Origin: Allodiplogaster sudhausi
Lineage: Eukaryota; Nematoda; Chromadorea; Rhabditida; Diplogasteridae
Direction: 5' to 3'
Assembly: GCA_945643635.1 (NCBI GenBank)
Contig: CALZFC010000009.1
Coordinates: 5,259,001-5,323,000 of the forward strand
Length of the DNA: 64,000 bases
Numbering within the stretch: the stretch's first letter is position 1; the number at the start of each line of letters is the position of its first letter. The position numbers were made by a program, and so were the translations under genes. Positions 54,015-64,000 of this stretch are shown in pieces. The notes beneath the pieces were generated by a model. That model made no database searches and was not told where the DNA came from. It saw only the letters and a list, made by a program, of their open reading frames with translations.

Positions 54015-56587
54015 CTGAAGCAGGTGAAAACTAATGTCTCTAGTTAATCAGATTATTTTAGTGACCCTTATTTCATTGAGCATTTTTTGACGACTATTTA
54101 AGATTTTCGCCGTCTCACAATTAGACATGTGACATATAAAAAACTTTTAAACAAAAACGCTTAAAAAAATGTCGATTTTAAACTCAAAAATAGAAAATAC
54201 AAATTGTTGCGTTTATTAGTTGTAATGTAATTTTATATGCATATACACTCTTTCAAACATATGTAAGATCGCGAGGAAAGTCTTTCATTATTGAATTTTC
54301 GATGAAGTTTTGGAGTTCAACTAAATAAAATTTGATGAGCCGGAAAATTCATACTTTTTAGTTTATTTCAATAAAAAAAATGTAAAATCCAAAGAAAAGA
54401 CTGAAAATGAGAAAGAACAGATGTTAGTCATTCATTTTCTGCAGTAAGCTCACAACAAGCTCGCATGAAACTTCCCCCTTATACATAAGCTCTCACAATC
54501 CCAGTACACGGCGAATAATCCTGATTTGGGGAGAACGGAACACCGAGATATGTGTCGCCTTTCATTTGCTAAACGTATGTATACAACAATTATATTTATG
54601 CTTGCTGAAAAGCCAACCTTCGGATGTCGAACATGGCTTATCGTTTGTTGAGAAGGGTGAAGTTGAAAAAGTGTCGGTAGAGTTGAGAGAGTTGATTTAT
54701 CCTCTGCTGACGCGTCTTATGACAGAGAAAGGCAGAAGAAGGAGGCGGAAGGAGAGAGAGAAGGAGAGATGGAGTGTGGGGGAAGTTAGAGAGACTACTT
54801 ACTATGTAATGAACGGGGGTCACTCCGAACAGACACGGGGGGGGGGGAGGCGATCAATGCCAGTCACTGTTTAGTGAGTTACTATTTCTATGCGAGTCCA
54901 GCCGAGAGTGTGGCTGCTCAAGCCAAGGAGTAGGAGGGGGCCAAGTTTGTTCGTATTTGCGAATGGAAGTCAACGTGCGGAATAATATAAAGAGAGGAGG
55001 AAGAGAGGAGAGTGATTGTGAATGTGTGACTAGTATTCAGGGAGTACTCCGATAGGCGCCTGGCAGGTTGTAAACCGAGACAACCTGGAATGTCAAAAGA
55101 TAATCAAGAATGCAGTTGGAGAAAACAAGGAAACGAAATATAAACGTTCTCGAGGATTGCAAATTTACATGCGGGCTAAACGAGTGGAAGAGAAATCGAA
55201 GACCTTTCTTCCCGTCGCCAAAAGCAACCGGTCGAAGACTAATGCACTCTTGGAAAGCAAGGGAGGAAAGGGAAGAAGAATGAAAAAAGTGGCTCGTTGA
55301 TGGGCTTGTCACTTGAAGGAAGAAGAGAGAAGACTATGCCACGTCGACATATGAATTCAATACGCCAAGCATTAGCCACACCGCCACTTGTTGACTGTTT
55401 AAGTGCCCATTTATTCTGTGGCAGCGAGACAGATATAAAACAGAATGTGCATAAGTGGAGAAAGGGAAGATGAAGAAGCAATCAAAGAGAAAGAGGATGA
55501 AAGATAGACAATCAAAGAGAAAGAGGATGAAAGATAGAGAGAGGGAGAGAGAGAGAGAGAGCGAAAGAGTAAGGGAGGGTGAGAGAGAGAGAATGGACAG
55601 ACACGTGTGGGATTATTAGGCCTCAACGAAAGTGCAAGCGAACGATGGATGGGGGCTCACACGGGAAAGCGAATATCAAAAATATATACATTCAAGGAAT
55701 TCGCATGTTCAGGGAAGGCCGAATTGAATAAGAACGGTAAAAGAAGAGCGCGTCGGCTAGATATAACCATGTCAGGCCTGTCCACCTGAGGTCAAGGCGT
55801 TTTCTCTCTGCTCTTCCAAATTGCTTTTCTCTTTCTTTTTTTCTCACGTTCCCTTTCTCTCTCTCCCCCTCTGCTATTTTCCTTACCACCGCTCGATGGT
55901 CCATACTCTCTCAAGTCTTACCTTCGATTCTTCCTCCCCCAACCATATTCCTTCATCTAATATCTGACACACTTTCTAACCATCCATTCCCAGTAACTAC
56001 TCGGTTTATTCGGTTTTTCCTTGTCGATTGAAATTGGTTAACTGGTGTTAACGTCTTTAACGCCTTGTAGTGTAAAAAGAGACAGTTGCATGGCTATTGC
56101 AGTTGCTAATAGGCGAGTGTTGCTGCTACATTTCTTTTAATTCGCGAAAATAGCTCCTCAGATGTATTAGCGACAATTTTCAAAAATTAACTGACGTTGT
56201 CAAATGGTAATCATTGATGTCGTGTTTTCTTTCCGACTATACAACAAGGAATTCAATAAAACTTTAAAGGAGGGCGATCACTGAAAAATTATATGATATT
56301 TCAAATTGCCGCCGCCCTTCGCACTCTCATTCGCGCGTGTTATTTTCACGCAGCGGGTTTGTGCGACCTGCGAAATATCACAGTGCAGACGCGACAATTC
56401 GAACCTGCATTGAATATTTTTAACTGATCGCCCTCCTTTAAGTATTTTATAATTGTATGTATCGCACAATGCGAACATATGCATATACAATGCTCATACA
56501 CAAGAATATTATGTACATACATATGTACTCTATTAGCTGAATTAGCGTTGCATAACAAATAACAGAAGTATTAATCAGAGAATATAA
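54015..56587. other. Intergenic, includes the ERGIC1 5' flank
   Basis: Must hold the small ERGIC1 first exon, which I could not pin down. It contains GA/CT tracts (54740-54780, 55440-55600, 55800-55875) and a G-run at 54838-54847. One imperfect duplication of CAATCAAAGAGAAAGAGGATGAAAGATAG sits at 55478-55537. No other gene supported. Confidence 0.5.
56263..56441. mobile_element. Small MITE, about 180 bp
   Basis: Inverted ends TTTAAAGGAGGGCGATCA (56263) and TGATCGCCCTCCTTTAA (56425-56441) match base for base over about 17 positions. The interior is non-coding. TTAA occurs at both ends, so the target duplication may be TA or TTAA. Confidence 0.75.
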
Positions 56588-57196
56588 TTAGCGAAGAGGA
56601 TCAAGCTCGACTTCCCTTCCCTTATTCGTGTCAAGTGGAACGATGTCAATGCTGCCACCCAGATCCTTATTCGGCTCTTGTGGGGGAAGGGTTGGCGTTT
56701 CCACCGGATGGTGAAAGACGTCCTGTGGCTTCTCGCCGCTATGACAGAGGTATATGAACACGCAGACGTCGTGGACGTTCAGGCCTCGATGGATGCCTTC
56801 GACAATATTGTCTACCTGCTGAAAGTTTAACAATCTTTTCCTTTTTTTGTCAAATATTTCAAAGCTTCAAGGTAGCAGTTTGCTAACACTTCTCATAAGA
56901 TCGCGACAGCTTCCCGTGAAGGCGGGCAGCGTATCACAGCCAGTGTGCACGACTCCTTCAACTGTTGAGCGCACCACATTCCTCTTGAACTCATCAAGCG
57001 GCTAGAAAGGGGAGACAACCGTATACAGGGATGAATCAGGGGCGAAATGAAGTTTAAGTTTTAAATGTCAGCTGACACCAAGCGCCTCAACGCAAATCGG
57101 GCAAGTGTAGTCTCGAAGAGAACGAATCACTCTTATGGCTGATGCTTCTTTTGTCACGGCGTAAGCACATGCGATTAGCAAAGTAAGAATTCGCAT
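56588..57196 (-). CDS. Saposin-B domain secreted protein, copy 1
   Basis: Exons 57196-57077, 57001-56888, 56818-56588 (TAA). Signal peptide MRILTLLIACAYAVTKEASA. One saposin-B fold follows with its six cysteines in order: YTCPIC, HTGCDTL, GSCRDLM, DVCVFIYLC. Family members bind lipids or disturb membranes; nematode caenopores kill ingested bacteria, but a role here is only inferred. The C-terminal extension (FHHPVETPTLPPQEPNKDLG then acidic residues) is not part of the fold and is shared with copy 2. All junctions are in frame when the first donor is taken as GTCAGC. Confidence 0.88.
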
Positions 57197-57754
57197 TTTG
57201 GTCTGAATTTAATAATATCAACCCATATTATGACGCTATATAAAACATTATAACGGAGTACATAGCAGATAAGAATGCCTAATTGCAAGCAGTAGTCATA
57301 CCAAACTTCCGCGCTCTCTAAATGGCGGTGGAAACAGTCAGCGGGTGGTGAATCACTTTCTAATCATTTTCATTTCAAGTAATGTTTTGCGTCGTCATGC
57401 TCCGCCTGAGTTGAGAATGAAATGTCTTGTTCGATTAAGATCTTCAGCAAACAGGCGAATCCGCTCAATAATATGACGCGAGATGGGTTCTCATGCGCTC
57501 CACTGTTTTCAAGATATTTTAGGTGTGTGTTAGGCTGAGAGAACGAGAGGGAGAGAGAAGGAAAACGAGATAGAGGATAGAGCGAGCTAGTGAACACTTT
57601 ACGAAGCAGTCATTCATTACTCGTGGTAGTACAGTGCGTGTGGTGTCACTTTTAGATGTACTAATCAATGCGAAAAATTACCTTGAAATTGTTTGCATAT
57701 ACATACATGCATTTGTTCATTTTTATTAGAACCAGATGTAAACGAATGCACGAA
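57197..57754. other. Intergenic between saposin genes
   Basis: Short flank containing a GA-rich piece at 57536-57570. It should hold the promoter of copy 1. Confidence 0.55.
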
Positions 57755-58629
57755 TTAGCTAGGAGGATAAATCTCGATTTCGCGGCCTTTGTTTGGATCG
57801 GCTGGACCTATTTCAATGACTCCGCCGAGATCCTTATTCGGTTGTGTCGGCTTGGTCACCGGATGATGGAAGATATCCTCCGGCTTCTCGCCGCTCATGC
57901 AAAGGGAGATGAGCTCGCAGACGTCGCGGACGTTCAGTCCGTGATGGACACCTTCAACAATCTCCTCGATTTGCTGAAATAATGAAACTTATTTGAAGGA
58001 AAATAATAACATGTTCTAGTTGCCATGTCCCATTCTCATTCTACTTTATTTTGGATGCCGTAGAAACTCGCATGTGAGAATGAACGGACAACAGTCGTTC
58101 GCAATATCACTATCCTTCATTTCCTCTATAAAAATAGGTATGTTTCCTCCTATTTTCCTTAAAGAAGACCTACCATCTATCCTCTATTTCTTCATGCTCT
58201 TTCGCTATCCGTTGAACCCGTTTCCAAAAAAGAGCATAAGAAAACGTACGGTTAGAAGAAACATGAGAGGGCAAAAAATAATTTTTGGTCACTATCCAAC
58301 TTCAATTGCTAACCGATTTCATGAGATCGCGACATGTGTCAGTGAATACAGGCAGTGCTCCACACCCAGTATCCACAACAGTTTCCACGGTCGAGCGCAC
58401 CACGGTCTTCTTGAGCTCGTCAAGTGGCTACAAATATAAGACAACCTCAGTCCATTAAGAAACAAGGAGAAAATGAGATAAATTTATTTTAAGAGGAATT
58501 AAATCGACTGACTGCAAGCGCCTCAAGGCAAATTGGACATGTTTTATCGCGAACCCAACGAATCACATTCGCGTCAGACACATGAATTACTGCCAAAACA
58601 GCTACGATCAACATCGAAAGTTCATGCAT
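57755..58629 (-). CDS. Saposin-B domain secreted protein, copy 2
   Basis: Exons 58629-58513, 58427-58314, 57973-57755 (TAA), the same three-exon plan and phases as copy 1. Signal peptide MHELSMLIVAVLAVIHVSDA. Six cysteines: KTCPIC, DTGCGAL, DTCRDLM, DVCELISLC. The extension FHHPVTKPTQPNKDLGGVIE matches that of copy 1 (both carry PNKDLGG and NKGRE), so the pair is a tandem duplicate. Confidence 0.88.
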
Positions 58630-59052
58630 TTTAGCCTGAATTCAGCAAGAAATCATCTGTTTTTCGAACATGTCATAACTATTTTCCCCATGATAACAAG
58701 CCCGCCCTCCAAAATAATCAGAAGAAACCATTCAGATTCCTTTAATTTCCAACGGCAACCATGAAAATGATGACGAATCATTTCTTTTATTGCTGTCATT
58801 CCGTGAAAGGTTTAAGCATCGTCATGCTCCGCAATATGGTGAGTCGAGGGGAAAATTCGATAATGTTTAATGTTACTCATCATCGATAACGCATATAAGG
58901 ATATTGGAAGTCCCCATTGATTAATTTTTTCAATATATTCTAAGTAATTGTGATAGAAATATCATGTAAGCCAAAAAATCTTTATTGTCTAGCATACAGA
59001 GTTATTTTTTGACAAAATGAACAAGGCGATTGTTGAAGTTCGTCTCCTCTTG
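58630..59052. other. Intergenic
   Basis: 5' flank of saposin copy 2 and 3' flank of the vWA gene. Nothing else recognised. Confidence 0.55.
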
Positions 59053-62000
59053 CTAAATTCCACAGCGAGGATAGCGCCTGAAAAACAAGTATGTATCCCA
59101 AGTATGTTTTTAAGGCATAAAGCGCTAGACTATTAGAAATTGGGTAATAATAAAAGCTACTAGCAAATAGGCTTGCGCTTTATGTATTAAAAAAAACTTA
59201 CGAGCAATGAATCATGTGTAGGAAGTTAGAGGCGTCCGTGTACAGGTTGTTGAGTGTTTTCACGAAGAAGCGGCAGTCCTCGTTGACCAGCGAAAGAAGC
59301 TTTTGCGAAGGTTGCTGTTAAAATTCAAAATTCAAAATAATAAAAAAGAAAAAAAAGAATAGCATGGTAACATTACGAATGTCTTATTTATATTACTTGT
59401 TAAACTATTTCACATTAAAATTCATATTTATTAGCCAGAATAAATCACCCTTATATTCAGGCCGATGACTGAGAACCCAGCTAAGCCGTCATCTCGAAGA
59501 GAGAGAACAGCATTCGCGGGGTCAACATCCGTTGGACTGGAAGTGTTCAGGTTATTGAAGAAGAAATACAAAATTCATTCTACAAATTATTATAATTTTC
59601 GAAATTCTTCAACCTTGCATTGGCCGTCACAAAGACGACGTGATGCTTGACGGAGTTGTCAACGCGGTAGCCAGCGCCCTTGATCAGGAACTCGTTACGA
59701 AGTGTTTCGATTGCCCTTGAACGAATAAAAGACCTGACATTGATAGACAAGAAACACGTATGAAAAGAAGAAAATAAATCTAACAAAGTTAAGTTTTGCC
59801 CTTCGCCTCCATCGTGGCTCAGCGTGTCGAGGAGGTCGCCAAAGTTATCTTCCTGAAAAGAAGATTCTTTTCTCACTATTTATTGCTAATCGAAGATGCG
59901 TCGTACGGTGGCCTGATTGAGCAAGAAGAAGCCGCCCTTCTTTGGCTGATCCGACAGAGTCATAATGGCCACCTGCGTTTCGGGTGCGCCAATCTGGTGC
60001 CGAATCGACCAGAGGTACACGAAGAGCTTGACCTGACGAAAAGAACGATTGCGTCATCTCTTCACTCCACAATGACCCACTTCACTGAATCGGACGCCGC
60101 TGTCGTTGAGTGCCTTGCTAGTGTCGAGAATGTAGAGGATGTCGCCACGGAATGTCGTCAGATCACATGATGCCGGTGGTGCTGAAAGAGACATTGAAAG
60201 CTTGGGCTTTTCCTTTTTGATTCACTGAAAGGGATGGGGAAAGATGAGAGATGCATACGTGGAAGCGGTGGCCGGTCGCTGACGCAATGCGTGTAGAAGT
60301 TGCGATGGAACTGCTGGCCGTGGTTGTCGACTCCGTAGATTATGACTTCGTACACCTTAACATTCCTAATTCCATTGCTGTTTCATTCTAGAAATTGAAG
60401 CATCATTAGAAGGTACTCTTGAACAGTTCGCCACACCATGTAGTTGCACTCGAAGGCCTGGTCGGCGTAGTAAGTATACGTGCATTGGGAGTCTCGGCGA
60501 ACGAGATTGGCCACCATCTCGGATTCGCGGTTTGGCGCCACCACCTAAAGAGTACTAATCTATATAGCTGATTTTTTTCTGAAATGTAATAAAAATGAAA
60601 ATAATGAATGAGCATCGAACAATCGCCGTCTCCAAGCGTCCTCCAGTCAGCCCTTCCGCATGCACAATCAACACGTTCTTGCCAGCTGAACACCAGTTCT
60701 TTAGACCAGCAATATCCTTTTGAGATCAAGCATTAAATCAACTTAAAAGTATCAAAACTAACAATTAAGTGGTGCAAAGTGAGCGTCGTCCTGAGTCGCG
60801 CCTTTAAATTGGTCATGGACCTACAAGTATAAGCAGGTTGGCACTGAATGTTAGATGATTCTCTTCAGATGGCAATCATCCGGTACCTGAATGTATCCAG
60901 GGATGATCTGGATGGACGTGCTTGCTCGCACGTTCAGTGCACACACAGAACCACTTGATTCTGAACGGACGACGTAAGTGCCAGGCACGATCTCGCTCTG
61001 GTCGATCTACAAATCAGGTCCTTTCATTGTCTTGTCAAATTAAGTTCATTCAAGACGCTGCCATATGTTCACTGAGGCGTTAATGATTTTAGTTTCGTAA
61101 CCAACTTCAAATACAGCGATGTAGTCGCTTGAACTCTGCATGATTAGTGGTGGAAGCTTCTGAATCAACCCTGAAATAACATGAGTCAGCTAATTCAATT
61201 CCCACGCAAAGATGATCCCGTACCCTTGGGCCCGATCACATCTAGGGATTCAACATTTTCGGCGTAGTGCTCGACAATGAACGCGGTTGTCCCGTAGTCA
61301 ATCTAGATAAACGCTTATTATAGCTACAAGTTAATTAATATTGGCTCATTACAAGACACTGGCACACAGCAAACACAGGCAGAAGCTGACCTGGAAGACA
61401 AACTCAGCATTGGCGCAGTTGCGAATGCCTCGATTGACGGTTAGAGACACCATCTGCTGCTTGTGGAGTGCGGGGAGATATTTGTAGAAGAAGCCGGTGA
61501 TCAGATCGAGAGGCACCATCTGGGAAAATGTGCACATTTCTTTGCATCAACCTGATGATCTTTTCTAGATCAGGCGATGCCTACCGTAAAGACATTTCCA
61601 TTGGTAATGGATGCATAGAATTGCATGGCTGCAGTCGCCGGATTGTTCCAGCCGAGATTGCACGGCGTTGGCGCATCGATTAGTGTGAAGAAGATCTCAA
61701 GTGTATCGTGATATCTTTCTGCTTAGTCACCTAATCCAATAAGTCTACCTGTGGTTTTTTCTCTTGGATAATCGGCACTAGTTCAGATTGTAGGCCGTAG
61801 TCTTCGACTGCCGAGTGTGTAATGACTATGATGGTTGCTTCTGGATACTCGACGTAGGGCGAGGTGAGTATGTCCTTCAGTACGAATGAGATCGGCCGAG
61901 GGCAGACTGCAAAGCAATAAAATGATTGCGAAGAAAATACCTACAAACAAAAGTTATCGATAATTAAGAGAGCTTCTCCGTAAGAGTCAAGCATGCGCTT

Positions 62001-64000
62001 AAGGCAGCCTGCCCCAGGAAAATTGTTTTCTAATTCATTAACGGAAAACACTTTCCTTATACAACTCGACCCGCTCTATTTAATGAGACTAATTTCATCA
62101 TCATCCGATTTTTTCAATTCGGGATACACTACCGTAACCCTGAAAATTCATTGAGCCATAAATCCGTCCAAAGTCTGTTTTGAGAAACCATCTACATATC
62201 ATTCAATAGCATTTCGAAAGCTCTTCAAATTTCATCTAGGAACATGTTTTACGAAAATTTTATTTTGGCCGAGAAAATTGGCGTTTAATTATTTGGAGGG
62301 TCGACACACCACATTCTGCTCATTTCGACAACCTAGATAGAAAGAAAGAGCGTGAAAGTTGCTATCAAATAATCACCATTCAAGAAAAATCAGAGCGTAC
62401 TAATTTTTGCTATGGCGCGAGCAATGCGCGCGAGTCGGTCAAAATGGCACATTTTCGGCCGCTGAGGCACCGTGCAAGCGCATTCATCGATCCAGAACTA
62501 CGCTCAATGTTAATATTACAAAATCGTTAGCATATCATCTAAGATCTCTCACAGAGATCTTCAAATGCTACATACATACTTTTATTGAAATATTTATATT
62601 TCTATGGAATATTTCGTTCTGTACTTTTAGAACGCTTAAAAAAACTACTTTACAAACATTTTAGCATTTCAAAACATACATCATTAGAAAGAGCGTGAAA
62701 TTTGCTACAAGATGAACCCATTTCAATAAAGTTTTAAGTCTATAATGTTTTGGTATAAGTTATAAGAATGGGGCATCACCTTAACACAATTCTTCAACGT
62801 AAAAAAATTATTGGAATATTCTAATTCGAATAACCTAAACAATGAAATTCTAGGGCTAATGGATAGCGACGCTACTTTACCTATTCTTATGACTTATAAC
62901 AAAACATTATAGATATCTAAATGGGTTCATCTTGAAGCAAATTTCACGCTCTTTCTAATTATGTATGGTTTGAAATGCTAAAATGTTTGTAAAGTAGTTT
63001 TTTAAGCGTTCTAATAGTACAGAACGAAATTTTCCATAGAAATATAAATATTTCAATAAAATTATGTATGTAGCATTTGAAGATCTCTGTGAGAGCTCTT
63101 AGATGATATGCTAACGATTTTGTAATATTAACATTGAGTGTAGTTATGGATCGATGAATGCGCTTGCACGGTGCCTCAGCGGCCGAAAATGTGCCATTTT
63201 GACCGACTCGCGCGCATTGCTCGCGTCATAGCAAAAATTGATATGCTCGGATTTTTCTTGAATGGTGATTATTTGATAGCAAATTTCACGCTCTTTCTTT
63301 CTATCTAGGTTGTAGAAATGAGGAGAAAGTGGTGTGTCGACCCTCCAAATAATTTAACGCCAATTTTCTCGGCCAAAATAAAATTTTCGTAAAACATGTC
63401 CCTAGATGAAATTTGAAGAGCTTTCGAAATGCTATTGAATGATATGTAGATGGTTTCTCAAAACAGACTTTGGACGGCTTATGGCTCAATGAATTTTCAG
63501 GGTTACGGTAGTGTATCCCGAAGGGAAAAAATCGGATGATGATGAAATTAGTCTCATTAAATAGAGCGGGTCGAGTTGTATAAGCAAAATGTTTTCCATT
63601 AATGAATTCGAAAAAAATTTTCCCGGGGCAGGCTGCGCTCGAAGCTTACGGACATGCTCTCTTAATTATTACATTCGTCAATAAATTACCGTCACTCGAA
63701 AGCAGCTCATCGATTACGATACTGCGGATAGCCTTGTCGATGTCGTCGAGATTGTATGTCTCCACCTTCTTCGGCCAGCTGTCCTTGTCTGCGGCTGAAG
63801 CGTATTAAAGAAGCAAATAGAACCTGTGCATTGAAACAGAAAGTTCGTCTTGATCGAACATGAACACCTGTCTTCGCGGAATGTCGAAAGGGCCCAACCT
63901 GTGTTGAAGGGATAGAAGACATAGCGGGTGAACCAAGACGGATTCAGCTGCTTGTTCTTCTTGAGCGCATCGGTGAGATTCTTCCTGAGGAAGAAGATGG
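59053..64000 (-). CDS. Secreted protein with hemicentin-like vWA region and a second vWA domain, 5' end beyond window
   Basis: At least 17 exons, read from 64000 down to TAG at 59053-59055. The N-terminal part visible (WFTRYVFYPFNT, then KKVETYNLDDIDKAIRSIVI, ATIIVITHSAVEDYGLQS, PIIQEKKPQIFFTLIDAPTP, QFYASITNGNVFTMVPLDLI) follows the hemicentin-type vWA and the beta-rich region after it (YVVRSESSGSVCALNVRAST, IQIIPGYIQ). A second vWA lies at 60181-59077: DILYILDTSKALNDSG (MIDAS), GAPETQVAIMTLSDQP, DNSVKHHVVFVTANA, LRDDGLAGFSVIGLNIR. The C-terminus is FLHMIHC...RCGI. Such proteins occur in nematode extracellular matrix and stress/immune gene sets (irg-7/drd-50-like); which member this is I cannot say. 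The junction after 60820-60763 is one base out of frame as read. Confidence 0.75.
61978..63661. mobile_element. Foldback element (1.7 kb near-perfect palindrome), flanked by TTAA
   Basis: Left TTAA|GAGAGCTTCTCCGTAAG and right ...GACATGCTCTC|TTAA. The arms match almost end to end: CACTACCGTAACCCTGAAAA at 62128 has its inverse at about 63486, and the fold point is at about 62820-62850. No transposase frame. It occupies the intron between the vWA-gene exons near 63790-63690 and 61908-61750. Its interior is homologous to the 39814-41891 element. Confidence 0.88.

Noticed and set aside
54566..54874. Open frame considered as the ERGIC1 first exon or a separate gene
   Set aside because: No ERGIC1 N-terminal motif and no donor in the right phase; composition is GA-driven.
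1..64000. CRISPR arrays, bacterial operons, ribosome binding sites, rRNA
   Set aside because: None seen; direct repeats are microsatellites or transposon ends, and the gene structure is plainly eukaryotic.

Overview
The window is eukaryotic. It has multi-exon genes with short introns (mostly 45-150 bp, TTTCAG-type acceptors), no operon-like spacing, and many GA/CT, AT and foldback repeats. The gene content points to a nematode: an RHGF-1-type RhoGEF, a row of nematode-style serpentine (Srx-like) chemoreceptors, small saposin-B proteins and a secreted two-vWA protein. A rhabditid or diplogastrid such as Pristionchus is my guess from GC content and gene style; the sequence does not prove it. 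Exon junctions were read by hand from splice sites, reading-frame continuity and family similarity, so any single junction may be off.

Layout, left half. Positions 1117-6822 (+) hold the 3' part of a Rho guanine-nucleotide exchange factor (linker, DH, PH, C-terminal helical region); its 5' end is probably left of or near the window edge. Directly behind it, 7940-9208 (+) is a short gene that copies only the RhoGEF tail, without DH-PH. Positions 10366-23398 (-) are one long gene for a membrane-contact-site lipid-transfer protein of the TMEM24/C2CD2 type: two N-terminal membrane helices, an SMP-like domain, a C2 domain and, unexpectedly, a C-terminal C1 zinc finger. Its introns carry two foldback elements of about 0.7 and 2.8 kb.

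Middle. Positions 25674-28724 and 29484-37839 (+) are tandem paralogues. Each encodes a signal peptide, a Cys/Ser/Thr-rich mucin-like ectodomain built of repeated exons, a class-B/adhesion-like seven-helix domain without a visible GPS site, and a proline-rich cytoplasmic tail ending in a shared motif. This is the best candidate for an undescribed system here. Two transposon-like elements sit in introns of the second gene. On the opposite strand, 38199-48460 holds four Srx-like receptor genes; the third (44827-46100) looks like a pseudogene that lost the third intracellular loop exon.

Right half (all minus strand). A small single-helix protein resembling the NDUFA4 class (48932-49409), a LINE reverse-transcriptase tail (about 51.2-51.7 kb), an ERGIC1 orthologue (52536-54014, first exon not found), two tandem saposin-B genes (56588-57196, 57755-58629), and a secreted protein with a hemicentin-like N-terminal vWA region and a second C-terminal vWA domain (59053 to beyond 64000).

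Mobile DNA is the second theme. At least five large inverted-repeat (foldback) elements are present. Three (19251-22043, 39814-41891, 61978-63661) share termini beginning GAGAGC, two of them flanked by TTAA on both sides. One carries tRNA-like A and B boxes in both arms. Another has been split by a hAT-type MITE with a perfect 8-bp target duplication.
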